Below are positions 1 to 7,941 of a stretch of DNA of 64,000 bases, piece by piece. The stretch comes from Nonomuraea africana. GTDB lineage: Bacteria; Actinomycetota; Actinomycetes; Streptosporangiales; Streptosporangiaceae. The number at the start of each line of letters is the position of its first letter. Positions within the stretch are counted from its first letter, which is position 1. The notes beneath the pieces are model-generated. The model was not told where the DNA came from. It was given only the letters and a program-made list of their open reading frames with translations, and did not search any database. The position numbers and the translations under genes were made by a program. Where the stretch lies: contig NZ_JADBEF010000001.1 in NCBI RefSeq assembly GCF_014873535.1, forward strand, positions 62,001-126,000, written 5' to 3'.

Positions 1-81
1 GATCAGAACCGACCCGGTGGTGAGAGCGGCCTACCTCGGCTGACCGTCGCCTCTTCTACCTGGGTGCGGGCCAGTGCTCTC

Positions 82-104
82 GCCTTCAGGCGGGAGGTGA
101 AGGC
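82..104. repeat. Left-end hairpin of the IS200/IS605 element
   Basis: Seven-base arms GCCTTCA (82-88) and TGAAGGC (98-104) enclose a nine-base loop. The hairpin lies 42 bases beyond the 3' end of tnpA, where an IS200/IS605 left end with its subterminal hairpin is expected. It also resembles the right-end hairpins of actinobacterial TnpB elements, so it could instead be the right end of another element entering the window. Confidence 0.45.
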
Positions 105-145
105 CCGCGCGGGAGTGCCCGGTGGGGCGCGAGCGTGCCTGAACC

Positions 146-565
146 TCAGCGGGTGGGCCGGTCCTGGCCCTGGATGTACGTCCTGACGGTGGTCAGGTTC
201 GCGCCACCGGTCGAGCCCGCGTAGTAGGAGCGGGACCAGAAATGGCCGCCCCACAGATACTCGCGGACGTGGGAGTCGTACTCCTTGCGCAGGTAGCGGG
301 CCGAGACTCCCTTCAACGAGTTGACCAGGGTGGAGAGCGCGACCTTGGGTGGGAAGCCGACGAGCAGGTGGACGTGGTCGTGCTCGCCGTTGAACTCGAC
401 GAGTTCACATTCGAAGTCGGCGCAGACGTTCCGCAAGATCTCTTCGCAACGGGTCAGCATCGGCTCGGTGAACACGTTCCCGCGGCACTTCGTGACGAAC
501 ACCAAATGCGCGGACAGCTCATGAACACAGTGTCTGCCCTTACGAATTTCCGCCTCATTCTCCAT
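146..565 (-). CDS. tnpA: IS200/IS605 transposase TnpA (HUH Y1 family)
   Basis: 139 aa, the usual length for IS200-type TnpA. This single-strand transposase cleaves and joins the hairpinned element ends through a 5'-phosphotyrosine. The HUH metal motif is visible as HDHVHLL around residue 65. The nucleophile candidate is the Tyr in TVRTYIQGQ near the C-terminus, and the conserved LVFVTKCR strand is near the N-terminus. The ATG at 565 gives the canonical N-terminus; an upstream extension in frame would run into tnpB. It is transcribed divergently from tnpB, with which it shares a very short promoter region. The family call is confident. Confidence 0.93.
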   Translation of the reverse strand: MENEAEIRKGRHCVHELSAHLVFVTKCRGNVFTEPMLTRCEEILRNVCADFECELVEFNGEHDHVHLLVGFPPKVALSTLVNSLKGVSARYLRKEYDSHVREYLWGGHFWSRSYYAGSTGGANLTTVRTYIQGQDRPTR

Positions 566-588
566 GACACCAAAGATAAGATCGGTTC

Positions 589-1902
589 GTGGACATGGCG
601 AAGCGGACCCGCGCGCACGTCGCACGCCTGGACCTGAACCAGCGGCAGTCGGTCGCCTTGGACGGTCAAGCACACACCGCGCGTGCACTGTGGAACCTGC
701 TCCACGAGTTCATGACCTTCCGCCAGGGCCGGTTCGCCTCCCTCAAGGATTGCGACGCGGCGATCCGGGCCGCCCGCCACGAGATCGATTGGATGGGACA
801 GCTCCCGGCGCAGGCCGCGCAGGCCGTACTGAAGACCTACCGGCAGGCGTGGGCGAACTTCTTCAACCCCGACCACCCGGCCGAGCGCCCCACGTTCAAG
901 GGCCGGTTCCGGTCGAGGATGGCCGTGGACGTCCCGCAGGCCCGCGACTTGCAGATTTCCCGGGTCAACCGCAGGTGGGGTGCGGTCAATGTGCCGAAGG
1001 TCGGGCGGGTGCGGTTCCGGTGGACGAAAGCCCTGCCTGGCGTCACCAAGGGTGGTCCGGCCGGGAGGATCACCGGGGCTCGCCTGGTGAAGGAGGCCCA
1101 TGGGTGGAATATCGTGTTCCGCACCGAGCTTGTCCTAGCCGCTCCAGCTCCGCACCGGGGGCCGAAGGTCGGCCTGGACCGGGGTATCGCGGTGCCCCTG
1201 GCGCTGTCCACCGGGGAACACCTGGGCCACGGCCCATGGCTCACCGACGGGGAGCAGACCCGGCTCCTGCGCCTGGAACGCAAATCGGCCCGCCAGCGGG
1301 CCACTCGCAAGAAAGGCGACCCGGCATCCAACCGGGAACGCCGTACCTATGACCAGATCGCCCGACTCCGCGCGACAGCCAAGCGCCGAGCCGTCGACTG
1401 GCAGCACCAGACCACGACCGACCTGGCCACCCGATTCTCAGCGGTCGTGGTTGAGGATCTGAAGATCGGCAACATGATGGCCTCCGCCTCGGGGACTGTT
1501 GAGGAGCCGGGCACGAACGTCGCCCAGAAACGCGGCTTGCACCGCTCAATCGCGGGCGAAGCCTGGGGCCGCACGGTCGAGTTCCTCACCTACAAGAGCG
1601 CCGACCGTGGCGGCCTGGTGGCCAAGGTCCGCCCGCACGGCACCAGCCAAGAGTGCCATCGCTGCCACACCACCACGACCGGCAGCCGGGAGAGCCAATT
1701 CCGGTTCGCCTGCAAAAACAAGGCGTGCGGATGGGTCGGCAACGCCGACACCAACGCCGCCCGCAACCAGCTCCACAGGTACAACTCTGCCGCCGGACGG
1801 GCGGTCACAGGACGCGGAGACTCCGGGGTACCGGGGTCTGCGAAGCGTCAAGCATCCCGTTCCACAGTCTCGCCCGCACCCGCGCCGCGAGCTGCTGCGT
1901 AA
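589..1902 (+). CDS. tnpB: RNA-guided nuclease TnpB (IS605 OrfB)
   Basis: 437 aa from GTG 589; ATG 595, two codons later, is equally plausible. TnpB is the RuvC-like RNA-guided DNA nuclease ancestral to Cas12. The catalytic triad is complete: Asp197 in GLDRG, Glu289 in VVVEDLKIG and Asp387 in GNADTNAARN. A four-Cys zinc knuckle sits between the last two motifs (CHRC near 356-359, CKNKAC near 375-380). The basic N-terminal helix-turn-helix/OrfB region precedes the RuvC core. The 3' end of the gene overlaps the predicted guide-RNA scaffold. No frameshift or stop is seen, so it is presumably functional. Confidence 0.93.
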   Translation: MDMAKRTRAHVARLDLNQRQSVALDGQAHTARALWNLLHEFMTFRQGRFASLKDCDAAIRAARHEIDWMGQLPAQAAQAVLKTYRQAWANFFNPDHPAERPTFKGRFRSRMAVDVPQARDLQISRVNRRWGAVNVPKVGRVRFRWTKALPGVTKGGPAGRITGARLVKEAHGWNIVFRTELVLAAPAPHRGPKVGLDRGIAVPLALSTGEHLGHGPWLTDGEQTRLLRLERKSARQRATRKKGDPASNRERRTYDQIARLRATAKRRAVDWQHQTTTDLATRFSAVVVEDLKIGNMMASASGTVEEPGTNVAQKRGLHRSIAGEAWGRTVEFLTYKSADRGGLVAKVRPHGTSQECHRCHTTTTGSRESQFRFACKNKACGWVGNADTNAARNQLHRYNSAAGRAVTGRGDSGVPGSAKRQASRSTVSPAPAPRAAA

Positions 1903-1947
1903 GCAGCACGGGAATCCTCCACATTATTTATGTGGAGGAGCACGTCA
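1800..1947 (+). ncRNA. Predicted omega-RNA (TnpB guide scaffold) at the right end
   Basis: TnpB elements express a right-end RNA that overlaps the tnpB 3' end and extends into flanking DNA, which serves as guide. Two hairpins mark it here. The first has arms GCTGCT/AGCAGC (1891-1896, 1902-1907) and contains the tnpB stop. The second has perfect nine-base arms CCTCCACAT/ATGTGGAGG (1916-1924, 1930-1938). The GTCAAG end motif follows, so the guide would start about 1948, inside the 3' end of the neighbouring thioesterase gene. The 5' boundary is a guess. Confidence 0.45.
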
Positions 1948-2754
1948 AGCCTGAGCCGTGCGGACCGCGGCCAGTTGCGTGGCCTGGGCGACGAGGTTGC
2001 CCTTGGCGTCCCATGCGTGGGTGGTCTCGTCCATGCGGTCGGCGGTGACGTCGGACGCGCTCATCCGCACCCTGATCGGCCCAGGAGCGGGCAGTCGCCT
2101 GATGTAGGCCGACAGCTGGATGGTGGGAGCCCATCCCGGCGCACCGAGGTCGTAGGAGACGGGTGGCACGGCGTCGAGCGCCACGAGCAGCGACAGCGGG
2201 TCCCACTCGGAGCCGTCGGCCAGGCGCTGCCACCCGGCGATGACGCCCTCGCGCGCGGGGGTGCCGAAGGCGAAGCCGAGGTGGGCCGGGTTGAGCCGCT
2301 GCTCGATGACCCCCATCAGCGACACCCTGAACCCGGCCCCCGGCGCCTCGGGCGGGGTGAGGAAGCACTCCTGCTCGTCGGGCAGGTCGACGGGCTCGAG
2401 GCTGGACCACCACGGGTCCTCCTCCGACAGACGGCCCAACGTGATCAGCGCCTCGACGAGCGGCGCGCCGTCCTGCGAAAGGCGGGCGCGGACCTGCGTG
2501 AGGGCGCGGCCCTTCCGCAGCGTCTCGACGTCGATCCGGACGGGCCCGAAGGCGGGAGGCGCGAGGAAGGAGCCGCTGACCGCGGTCACGTGGGGGTGAT
2601 CGGCGCCCGTGCTCTCGATGGCCGCCCTGCCCATGACGGCCAGCAGGTAGCCGCCGTGCGCTCGGTCGCCGACGCTCCACTGTTCGTCCAGATTGGCGGT
2701 GAAACCGCCGTCGTCGAGTACGGCGACCGCCGTCGCATCCCGAAATGTCGTCAT
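1945..2754 (-). CDS. Acyl-CoA thioesterase family protein (TesB-like double hotdog)
   Basis: 269 aa, the length of a TesB-type double-hotdog protein. The N-terminal half shows the hotdog signature HGGYLLAVMGRAA, and VTAVSGSFLAPP corresponds to a central strand; the C-terminal half repeats the fold. Family members hydrolyse acyl-CoA thioesters in the cytoplasm. It is divergent from a TetR regulator 45 bases away, which probably controls it. Its TGA stop (1945-1947) coincides with the right end of the IS element, so the last codons or the stop may be insertion-derived. The substrate is unknown. Confidence 0.75.
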   Translation of the reverse strand: MTTFRDATAVAVLDDGGFTANLDEQWSVGDRAHGGYLLAVMGRAAIESTGADHPHVTAVSGSFLAPPAFGPVRIDVETLRKGRALTQVRARLSQDGAPLVEALITLGRLSEEDPWWSSLEPVDLPDEQECFLTPPEAPGAGFRVSLMGVIEQRLNPAHLGFAFGTPAREGVIAGWQRLADGSEWDPLSLLVALDAVPPVSYDLGAPGWAPTIQLSAYIRRLPAPGPIRVRMSASDVTADRMDETTHAWDAKGNLVAQATQLAAVRTAQA

Positions 2755-2763
2755 ATGGTCACA

Positions 2764-2794
2764 TTGACGGCGTTAACCTGACGGTGTCAACCTG
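2764..2794. promoter_or_regulatory. Probable TetR operator between thioesterase and tetR
   Basis: The 45-base divergent gap holds two adjacent 14-base direct repeats (2767-2780 and 2781-2794, two mismatches, core CAACCTG/TAACCTG). An imperfect palindrome, TTGAC-GGC-GTTAA, lies at 2764-2776. This placement fits autoregulation by the TetR protein starting at 2800 together with control of the thioesterase. Confidence 0.5.
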
Positions 2795-2799
2795 ATCGC

Positions 2800-3459
2800 A
2801 TGAAGCGGGTGAGAGCGAATCGTGGTCAGGGAGTGCGGCTGCGAGAGGAGATCCTTGCGGCTGCTGAGGCGCTCCTGGTGGAGGTGGGCAGCGAGGAGGC
2901 GCTGACGCTGCGCGCGGTCGCCGGCCGTACGGGTGTTTCCACCCCGTCGGTCTACCTGCACTTCGCCGACAAGGACCAGCTGATCGAGGCGGTCTGCCTG
3001 CGCGCGTGGGATGAGCTCGAGCGCAGGATGCGCGAGGCGGCGCGGGGCATCGAGGACCCGTTCTGGGCGCTGGGCCAGTGCGGGCGCGTCTATGTGCGGT
3101 TCGCGCTGGACCATCCCGTGCAGTACCGGGTGCTGATGATGCGGCAGGGGTCGGGCTCGGCCGCGGCGGCGTGCTTCGGCTACATCGTCGAGGCGGTCTC
3201 GGCGTGCGTGGCCTCGGGCGCGCTGCGCGGCGACCCGCAGACGCTCGCCCTCGGCCTGTGGTCGGCGGCGCACGGCTGCGCGTCGCTGGTGATCAGCCAG
3301 CCGTCCTTCCCCTGGCCGGAGGATCTCGACTCCTTCATCGACGACACGGTCTGGATGGCGGGCTTCGGCACCGCCATCGCCTCACGCCTGCCCAGGCACG
3401 GCGTCTCCACGGAGGTGGTCGCCGCGCTCGACGACTTCGCCGAGCGCCTCACCGGCTAA
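2800..3459 (+). CDS. TetR/AcrR family regulator with WHG-type C-terminal domain
   Basis: 219 aa. The N-terminal TetR helix-turn-helix is visible (ILAAAEALLVEVGSEEALTL, then VAGRTGVSTPSVYLHFADKD) at residues 19-58. The ligand domain contains LDHPVQYRVLMMR, characteristic of the WHG/TetR_C_33 group. It is divergent from the thioesterase with an operator-like repeat between them, so it probably represses that gene in response to an acyl compound; this is inference. Its 3' end overlaps the convergent LysR gene by four bases. Confidence 0.85.
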   Translation: MKRVRANRGQGVRLREEILAAAEALLVEVGSEEALTLRAVAGRTGVSTPSVYLHFADKDQLIEAVCLRAWDELERRMREAARGIEDPFWALGQCGRVYVRFALDHPVQYRVLMMRQGSGSAAAACFGYIVEAVSACVASGALRGDPQTLALGLWSAAHGCASLVISQPSFPWPEDLDSFIDDTVWMAGFGTAIASRLPRHGVSTEVVAALDDFAERLTG

Positions 3460-4313
3460 CCGCCCGCGCCCAGCCGCCTGCGGAACTCCTCGGTGAGATG
3501 GCGGTGCACCAGGGCGACCGCGGGCCTGGCCAGGCCGCCCGCGCGGACCGCGAGATAGCCGGTGTTGAGCGGCGGCAGTTCGGGCGTGGCCAGCGCCACC
3601 AGCCTGCCCGCCGCGAGGTCGTCGGCGCACAGGTAGGCGGGCAGCACCGAGACCCCCGCCCCCGCCCGTACGGCCGCCAGCACCCCGCGCAGGTCCGGGA
3701 TGATCGCGCCCGCGGTCATCGTCGCGCGCCGGCCGAAGACGGACCGCCAGTAGCGCCTGATGATCGGCAGGTCCTCGGCATAGGCGATCACCGGCGCGTC
3801 CGCCGGCACGCCAGGCGCGGCCACCAGCACGAACTCCTCGTCGTAGAGCGGCTCGGCGACGACGCCCCGCAGGCGCGGCCGTACCGTGGCGACCACGAGG
3901 TCGAGCCGTCCCGCCGCCAGCTCGGCCAGCAGGTCGTCGGTCAGCCCGAACGTGGTGCGCAGCATCAGCCCGTCGGCCACCAGCGGCGCGAGCACGGGGA
4001 TCACCTCCGCGCACAGGAACTCGGCCGGCCCGCCCAGGTGCACGCCACCTCCCAACGGCAGCTCCGCGCCCAGCACCTCGGCGAGCGCGTCGAGCGAGCC
4101 GGCCACCCGCCTGGCCAGCTCGTCGGCCGCCGCCGTGGGCGCGACGCCGCGCGGCAGCCGATCGAACAGTGGCCGGTCGAGCGCCGCCTCCAGCGCCCTG
4201 ATCTGCGCGGTCACCGCGGGCTGCGACAGCCCGAGCGACTGCGCGGCGGCCGTGATCGAGCCGGTTCGGTGCACCGCGAGAAACGTCCTGAGCAGGTCGA
4301 GCGAGACAGACAT
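3456..4313 (-). CDS. LysR-type transcriptional regulator
   Basis: 285 aa from ATG 4313. The winged HTH is at residues 1-60 (LLRTFLAVHRTGSITAAAQ, LGLSQPAVTAQIRALE), followed by the two-lobe effector-binding domain with the typical AAGVSVLPAYL-like motif. It is divergent from the DJ-1/PfpI gene 72 bases away, the classic LysR arrangement in which the regulator controls its divergent neighbour. An ATAG-N3-CTAT palindrome lies in the gap. A longer open frame upstream runs antisense through the neighbouring genes and is not used. Confidence 0.88.
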   Translation of the reverse strand: MSVSLDLLRTFLAVHRTGSITAAAQSLGLSQPAVTAQIRALEAALDRPLFDRLPRGVAPTAAADELARRVAGSLDALAEVLGAELPLGGGVHLGGPAEFLCAEVIPVLAPLVADGLMLRTTFGLTDDLLAELAAGRLDLVVATVRPRLRGVVAEPLYDEEFVLVAAPGVPADAPVIAYAEDLPIIRRYWRSVFGRRATMTAGAIIPDLRGVLAAVRAGAGVSVLPAYLCADDLAAGRLVALATPELPPLNTGYLAVRAGGLARPAVALVHRHLTEEFRRRLGAGG

Positions 4314-4338
4314 ATCAGAATAATGATGGCTGGGGGGC

Positions 4339-4349
4339 ATAGAAGCTAT
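4339..4349. promoter_or_regulatory. Candidate LysR binding box (ATAG-N3-CTAT)
   Basis: An inverted repeat ATAG/CTAT separated by AAG lies in the 72-base gap between lysR (start 4313) and the DJ-1 family gene (start 4386). LysR regulators bind short AT-rich dyads in such divergent promoters. Confidence 0.4.
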
Positions 4350-4385
4350 TTGTGGCTGATGGGTGGGGCGACGCATCATCGAGGC

Positions 4386-5042
4386 ATGAGCAAGCGCATT
4401 CTGATCGCACTGACCAGCCATGACGACCTCGGCGGGGTGCGGAGAACCGGATACTACGTCTCGGAGGCGGCCCACCCGTGGCACGTCTTCCGCGAGGCGG
4501 GCTTCGAGGTCGTGGTGGCCAGCGTCCAGGGCGGGCAGCCGCCGCAGGACGGCTTCGACCCCGCCGACCCCACCCAGACCGCCTTCCTCGACTCCGCGGA
4601 ACTGCGTGAGGCCGGCCGGCTGGCCGACCTCGACGGCCGCTCCTTCGACGCGGTCCTGTACGCGGGTGGCCACGGCACCATGTGGGACTTCCCCGGCGAT
4701 CCCGACGTCGCGCGCCTCGGCCGCGAGGTCTACGAGAACGGCGGCGTGGTGGCCGCGGTCTGCCATGGCCCCTCCGCCCTGGTGAACATGACCCTGTCCG
4801 ACGGCACCCCGCTCGTGGCGGGCAAGCGGGTGGCCGCCTTCACCAACGCCGAGGAAAAGGCCGCGGGGGTCACCGAGATCGTGCCGTTCCTGCTGGCCGA
4901 CGCGCTGGTGGCGAAGGGGGCGACGCACGAGCCCGCCGCCGACTGGCAGCCGCAGGTTGTCGTCGACGGCCTCCTGGCCACCGGGCAGAACCCGGCGAGC
5001 GCCGCTCCGCTGGCCGAGCGGATCGCCGAGCTTCTCAAGTAA
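4386..5042 (+). CDS. DJ-1/PfpI (Hsp31-like) family protein
   Basis: 218 aa. The fold belongs to the class I glutamine-amidotransferase-like superfamily. The nucleophile elbow is AVCHGPSAL (Cys126-His127) and the conserved acidic residue is Glu27 in YYVSEAAHPW, as in Hsp31/YDR533C-type glutathione-independent glyoxalase III or deglycase-like proteins. The role is detoxification of methylglyoxal or protein repair; the exact activity is not provable here. It is divergent from a LysR regulator. Its stop codon is immediately followed by the operator of the next operon. Confidence 0.82.
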   Translation: MSKRILIALTSHDDLGGVRRTGYYVSEAAHPWHVFREAGFEVVVASVQGGQPPQDGFDPADPTQTAFLDSAELREAGRLADLDGRSFDAVLYAGGHGTMWDFPGDPDVARLGREVYENGGVVAAVCHGPSALVNMTLSDGTPLVAGKRVAAFTNAEEKAAGVTEIVPFLLADALVAKGATHEPAADWQPQVVVDGLLATGQNPASAAPLAERIAELLK

Positions 5043-5060
5043 CCAAGCGTGCGCTAGGTT
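5041..5060. promoter_or_regulatory. 20-bp palindromic operator, copy 1 (acyl-CoA dehydrogenase operon)
   Basis: AACCAAGCGTGCGCTAGGTT reads as a near-perfect palindrome, AACC-N-AGCG-NN-CGCT-N-GGTT. It starts in the stop codon of the DJ-1 gene and ends six bases before the GTG start of the acyl-CoA dehydrogenase. The reverse complement matches the site at 17033-17052 with one mismatch in 20. A TetR-family regulator encoded outside the window is the likely ligand. Confidence 0.7.
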
Positions 5061-5066
5061 GGTGGA

Positions 5067-6152
5067 GTGGATCTCGACTTCACCCCGGCCGAACAGGCCT
5101 TCCGCGCCGAGGTTCGGGACTGGCTGGCCGACCACGTGCCCTCGCGGCTGCCCTCCATGGACACCCGCGAGGGCTTCGAGGCGCACAGGGAGTGGGAGGC
5201 GCTCCTGGCCGGCGCCCGCCTGTCGGTGGTCTCGTGGCCGGAGGAACACGGCGGGCGGGCCGCCTCCCCGATCGAGTGGCTGATCTTCGAAGAGGAGTAC
5301 TGGGCCTCGGGCGCTCCCGCCAGGGTCAGCCAGAACGGCATCTTCCTGCTCGCCCCCACCCTCTTCGCGTTCGGCACCCCCGCGCAACAGGCCAGGTTCC
5401 TGGGCCGGATGGCCCGAGCCGAGGACGTGTGGGCGCAGGCCTGGTCCGAGCCCGAGGCGGGCAGCGACCTGGCGGCCCTCACCTCGCGCGCCTCCAGGGT
5501 CGACGGCGGCTGGCTGCTCCACGGGCGGAAGACCTGGAGCTCCCGAGCCGCCTTCGCCTCCCACGGGTTCGGCCTGTTCAGAACCTCGGACACCCGGCAC
5601 CACGGCCTCACGTACTTCCTCTTCCCGCTCGAGGACGTCACGGTCCGGCCGATCGCCCAGCTCGACGGCACCCACGGCTTCGCCGAACTGCTCTTCGACG
5701 GCGTCTTCGTCCCCGACGACCTGGTCCTGGGAGAGCCCGGCCAGGGCTGGAAGATCGCCATGGCCACCACGTCCTCCGAACGCGGCCTCACGCTGCGCAG
5801 TCCTGGCCGCTTCCTCGCCACCGCCGAGCGACTGGTCGCGTTGGCCAGAGACGCCGATCCCGCGCTGCGGGACCGGGCGGCCAGATGCCTCATCGACGCC
5901 GAGGCCTACCGCCTGCACACCTTCGGCGCCGTCAGGGGCGAGCTCGGGGCCACCACGAGCATGGGCAAGGTCTTCTGGTCCGAGCTCGACCTGCGCATGC
6001 ACGCCCTCGCCATGGACCTGCTCGGCCCCGCCGCGGCCGAGACCCCGTGGTTCGACGGCTACCTGTTCTCCCTCGCCGGGCCGATCTACGCGGGCACGAA
6101 CGAGATCCAGCGCAACATCATCGCCGAACGCGTCCTGGGGCTGCCCCGATGA
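5067..6152 (+). CDS. Acyl-CoA dehydrogenase (FAD-binding subunit type)
   Basis: 361 aa from GTG 5067. It shows the helical N-terminal domain, the flavin-contact motif AWSEPEAGSDLA followed by GRKTWSS in the middle, and a C-terminal helix bundle ending in AGTNEIQRNIIAERVLGLP. It performs alpha,beta-dehydrogenation of acyl-CoA with FAD. The next gene overlaps by four bases (ATGA) and encodes a short, incomplete-looking paralogue. The pair resembles the heterotetrameric FadE/ChsE-type dehydrogenases of steroid side-chain catabolism. The substrate is unknown. It is probably controlled by the palindrome at 5041-5060. Confidence 0.85.
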   Translation: MDLDFTPAEQAFRAEVRDWLADHVPSRLPSMDTREGFEAHREWEALLAGARLSVVSWPEEHGGRAASPIEWLIFEEEYWASGAPARVSQNGIFLLAPTLFAFGTPAQQARFLGRMARAEDVWAQAWSEPEAGSDLAALTSRASRVDGGWLLHGRKTWSSRAAFASHGFGLFRTSDTRHHGLTYFLFPLEDVTVRPIAQLDGTHGFAELLFDGVFVPDDLVLGEPGQGWKIAMATTSSERGLTLRSPGRFLATAERLVALARDADPALRDRAARCLIDAEAYRLHTFGAVRGELGATTSMGKVFWSELDLRMHALAMDLLGPAAAETPWFDGYLFSLAGPIYAGTNEIQRNIIAERVLGLPR

Positions 6153-7108
6153 ACTTCGCCTTCACCGCCGAGCAGCTCGGCTTCGCCGCCGCCGTGCGGG
6201 ACGTGCTGCGCGACCGCTGCGACCCCTCCGACCGCCTGTCGTGCTGGAAGGAACTGGCCGAGCTCGGCCTCTTCGGAGCGCTCGTCCCGGAGGAATCGGG
6301 CGGGCTGGGCCTCTCGCTGACCGACCTCGTTCCCGCGATCGAGGAGACGGGGCGGGCGGCCATGCCGGGACCGGTCGTCGAGACGCTGGTCGCCGGGCCG
6401 TACGCGGGCGTGGTCGGCGCGCCGCGCGTCAGCCTGCTCGTGGACGGTCTCGCCCTGGACGCCGACCTCGCCGACCTGATCGTCGACGTCGCGGGCCCCT
6501 CCATCGTGTCGGTACGGCTGGAGCCGCGCAGGGCGGTGGACCAGGGCCGGCAGCCGTTCGCGGCGACGGTGGTGGACGAGCTCCGCGTCCTGGAGGCGCC
6601 CGCCGCCGACCTCGTCCGGAAGGCGACGGTCGGGGTGTCGGCGCAGCTCATCGGGGTGGCCAGGGAGCTGCTCGCCAGGTCGGTGGCGTACGCCAAGGCG
6701 CGCACCCAGTTCGGGCGGCCGATCGGGGCGTTCCAGGCGGTCAAGCACCAGCTCGCCGACGTGGCGATCGCGGTGGAGTTCGCCGCGCCCCTGGTCTACC
6801 GAGCGGCACTCTCGGCGGACAACGCGGCGCTCTCAGCGGATCGGGCGGCGTACTCGGCGGACGGGAAGGACACCGGTGCGCCGGTGGGCCTTTCCCGGCC
6901 GGACCGGGACGTCAGCGCGGCCAAGGTGGCCGCGGGGGAGGCCGCCGCGCTGGCCGCGCGCACCGCGCTGCAGGTGCACGGCGCGATCGGCTACACCGCC
7001 GAGCTGGACCTGCGCTTCTGGCTGGCCAGGACGTGGTCGCTCAGCGCCGCCTACGGCACCACGGCCGAGCACAGGACCCGGTTCCGTCAGGCGGTGTTCG
7101 GATCGTGA
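6149..7108 (+). CDS. Short acyl-CoA dehydrogenase partner subunit
   Basis: 319 aa, about 60 shorter than a standard acyl-CoA dehydrogenase. The C-terminal domain is well kept (QFGRPIGAFQAVKHQLADVA, LQVHGAIGYTAELDLRFWLAR). The middle beta domain is reduced and lacks the Trp-Ser/Thr flavin motif seen in the upstream protein, as in one partner of FadE heterodimers. It starts at ATG 6149 inside the preceding stop. Residues about 219-239 are three copies of a seven-residue repeat (AALSADN, AALSADR, AAYSADG) encoded by a 21-bp tandem repeat, an unusual insertion. Confidence 0.82.
   Translation: MNFAFTAEQLGFAAAVRDVLRDRCDPSDRLSCWKELAELGLFGALVPEESGGLGLSLTDLVPAIEETGRAAMPGPVVETLVAGPYAGVVGAPRVSLLVDGLALDADLADLIVDVAGPSIVSVRLEPRRAVDQGRQPFAATVVDELRVLEAPAADLVRKATVGVSAQLIGVARELLARSVAYAKARTQFGRPIGAFQAVKHQLADVAIAVEFAAPLVYRAALSADNAALSADRAAYSADGKDTGAPVGLSRPDRDVSAAKVAAGEAAALAARTALQVHGAIGYTAELDLRFWLARTWSLSAAYGTTAEHRTRFRQAVFGS
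6803..6865 (+). repeat. Three 21-bp tandem repeats inside an acyl-CoA dehydrogenase gene
   Basis: Units at 6803-6823, 6824-6844 and 6845-6865 each encode AA-L/Y-SAD-x. They keep the frame and add an Ala/Ser/Asp-rich loop just before a poorly conserved linker. Replication slippage is the probable origin. Confidence 0.8.
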
Positions 7109-7941
7109 AGTTCGGCGTGCCCCTGGGCCTGCTCCACCCCGCCGCGTGGAAGGACGTCGCCGTCGCCGCCGACTCGCTCGGCTTCGAGTCGCTGTGGGTC
7201 CCCGAGCACCTCGTCTTCACCACCGACCTCTCGCTCGCCGCCTACCCGGGCAGCTCGTCGCCCGGCATCAGGCCGCACACCCCGCTGTTCGACGCGCCCG
7301 CCTACCTGTGCTGGCTGGCGGGGCTGACCTCCCGCATCAGGCTCGGTACGGCGGTGCACCTGTTCGCGCTCAGGCACCCCTTCGTCTCGGCCCGCGCCTT
7401 CGCCACCCTCGACATCGTGTCGGGCGGGCGGGCCGTCTGCGGAGTGGGCGCGGGATGGTACCCGGGGGAGTGGGCCGCGGCGGGCGTCGACTTCGCCACC
7501 CGCGGGCCCCGGCTCGACGAGGCGATCACGGTGGCCAGACGGCTGTGGTCGGAGGAGACGGTCGCCCACACGGGCCGCTTCTTCTCCTTTCCCGAGGTCG
7601 CCTTCGAGCCCAAACCGATCCAGCACACGCTTCCCGTGCTGGCGGGCGGCGAGTCGGGCGCGGCGCTGCGCAGGGCGGCCACGCTGTGCGACGGCTGGAT
7701 CAGCATGCCGCACACGCTGGAGTCGGTGCGGCCGCAGCTCGACCGGCTGGCCGCGCTGCGCGACGGCCGCAGGTTCTCGGTGACCGTCCACGCCTCCTCG
7801 CTCACCTCTCCGGACGAGGTCGCCTCGTGGGAGGCGCTGGGCGTCGACCGCCTGATCGTTCGGCCGTGGAAGAGCACCGGCGAAGCGGTGGCGAAACTGA
7901 CGTCCTTCGCCACCGAGTACGGCGTCACGCCCAGGCCGTGA
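7105..7941 (+). CDS. LLM-class F420-dependent oxidoreductase
   Basis: 278 aa from GTG 7105, overlapping the previous stop by four bases. It has the luciferase-like TIM barrel: FESLWVPEHLVF near residue 28, TSRIRLGTAVHLFALRHP around 80-95, and VCGVGAGWYPGEWAAAGVDF near 113. These are the flavin/F420-binding features of the TIGR03619-like group. Such enzymes oxidise or reduce substrates with coenzyme F420 in actinobacteria. As third gene of the acyl-CoA dehydrogenase operon it probably acts on the same substrate class. Its end overlaps the convergent mini-EPSP gene by 17 bases. Confidence 0.83.
   Translation: MKFGVPLGLLHPAAWKDVAVAADSLGFESLWVPEHLVFTTDLSLAAYPGSSSPGIRPHTPLFDAPAYLCWLAGLTSRIRLGTAVHLFALRHPFVSARAFATLDIVSGGRAVCGVGAGWYPGEWAAAGVDFATRGPRLDEAITVARRLWSEETVAHTGRFFSFPEVAFEPKPIQHTLPVLAGGESGAALRRAATLCDGWISMPHTLESVRPQLDRLAALRDGRRFSVTVHASSLTSPDEVASWEALGVDRLIVRPWKSTGEAVAKLTSFATEYGVTPRP

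Larger units (their letters stand above)
82..1947. mobile_element. IS200/IS605-family insertion sequence (tnpA/tnpB)
   Basis: The element has divergent tnpA (minus) and tnpB (plus) whose start codons are only 23-29 bases apart, the IS605-type arrangement. IS200/IS605 elements have no terminal inverted repeats. They carry subterminal hairpins, seen here at 82-104 and at 1891-1907 and 1916-1938. The right end is placed at the GTCAAG motif near 1944-1949, just after the second hairpin, as in related actinobacterial elements. Both reading frames are intact with catalytic residues, so the copy may be active. The exact left boundary is not resolved. Confidence 0.75.

Noticed and set aside
3078..5042. 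Continuous plus-strand frame of about 650 codons running into the DJ-1 gene
   Set aside because: Its first two-thirds are shadow sequence over tetR and lysR; only the last 219 codons (from 4386) encode the real DJ-1 protein.
4314..6002. Upstream extension of the LysR frame on the minus strand
   Set aside because: The extension is antisense to the DJ-1 and acyl-CoA dehydrogenase genes and has no domain; the HTH starts exactly at ATG 4313.
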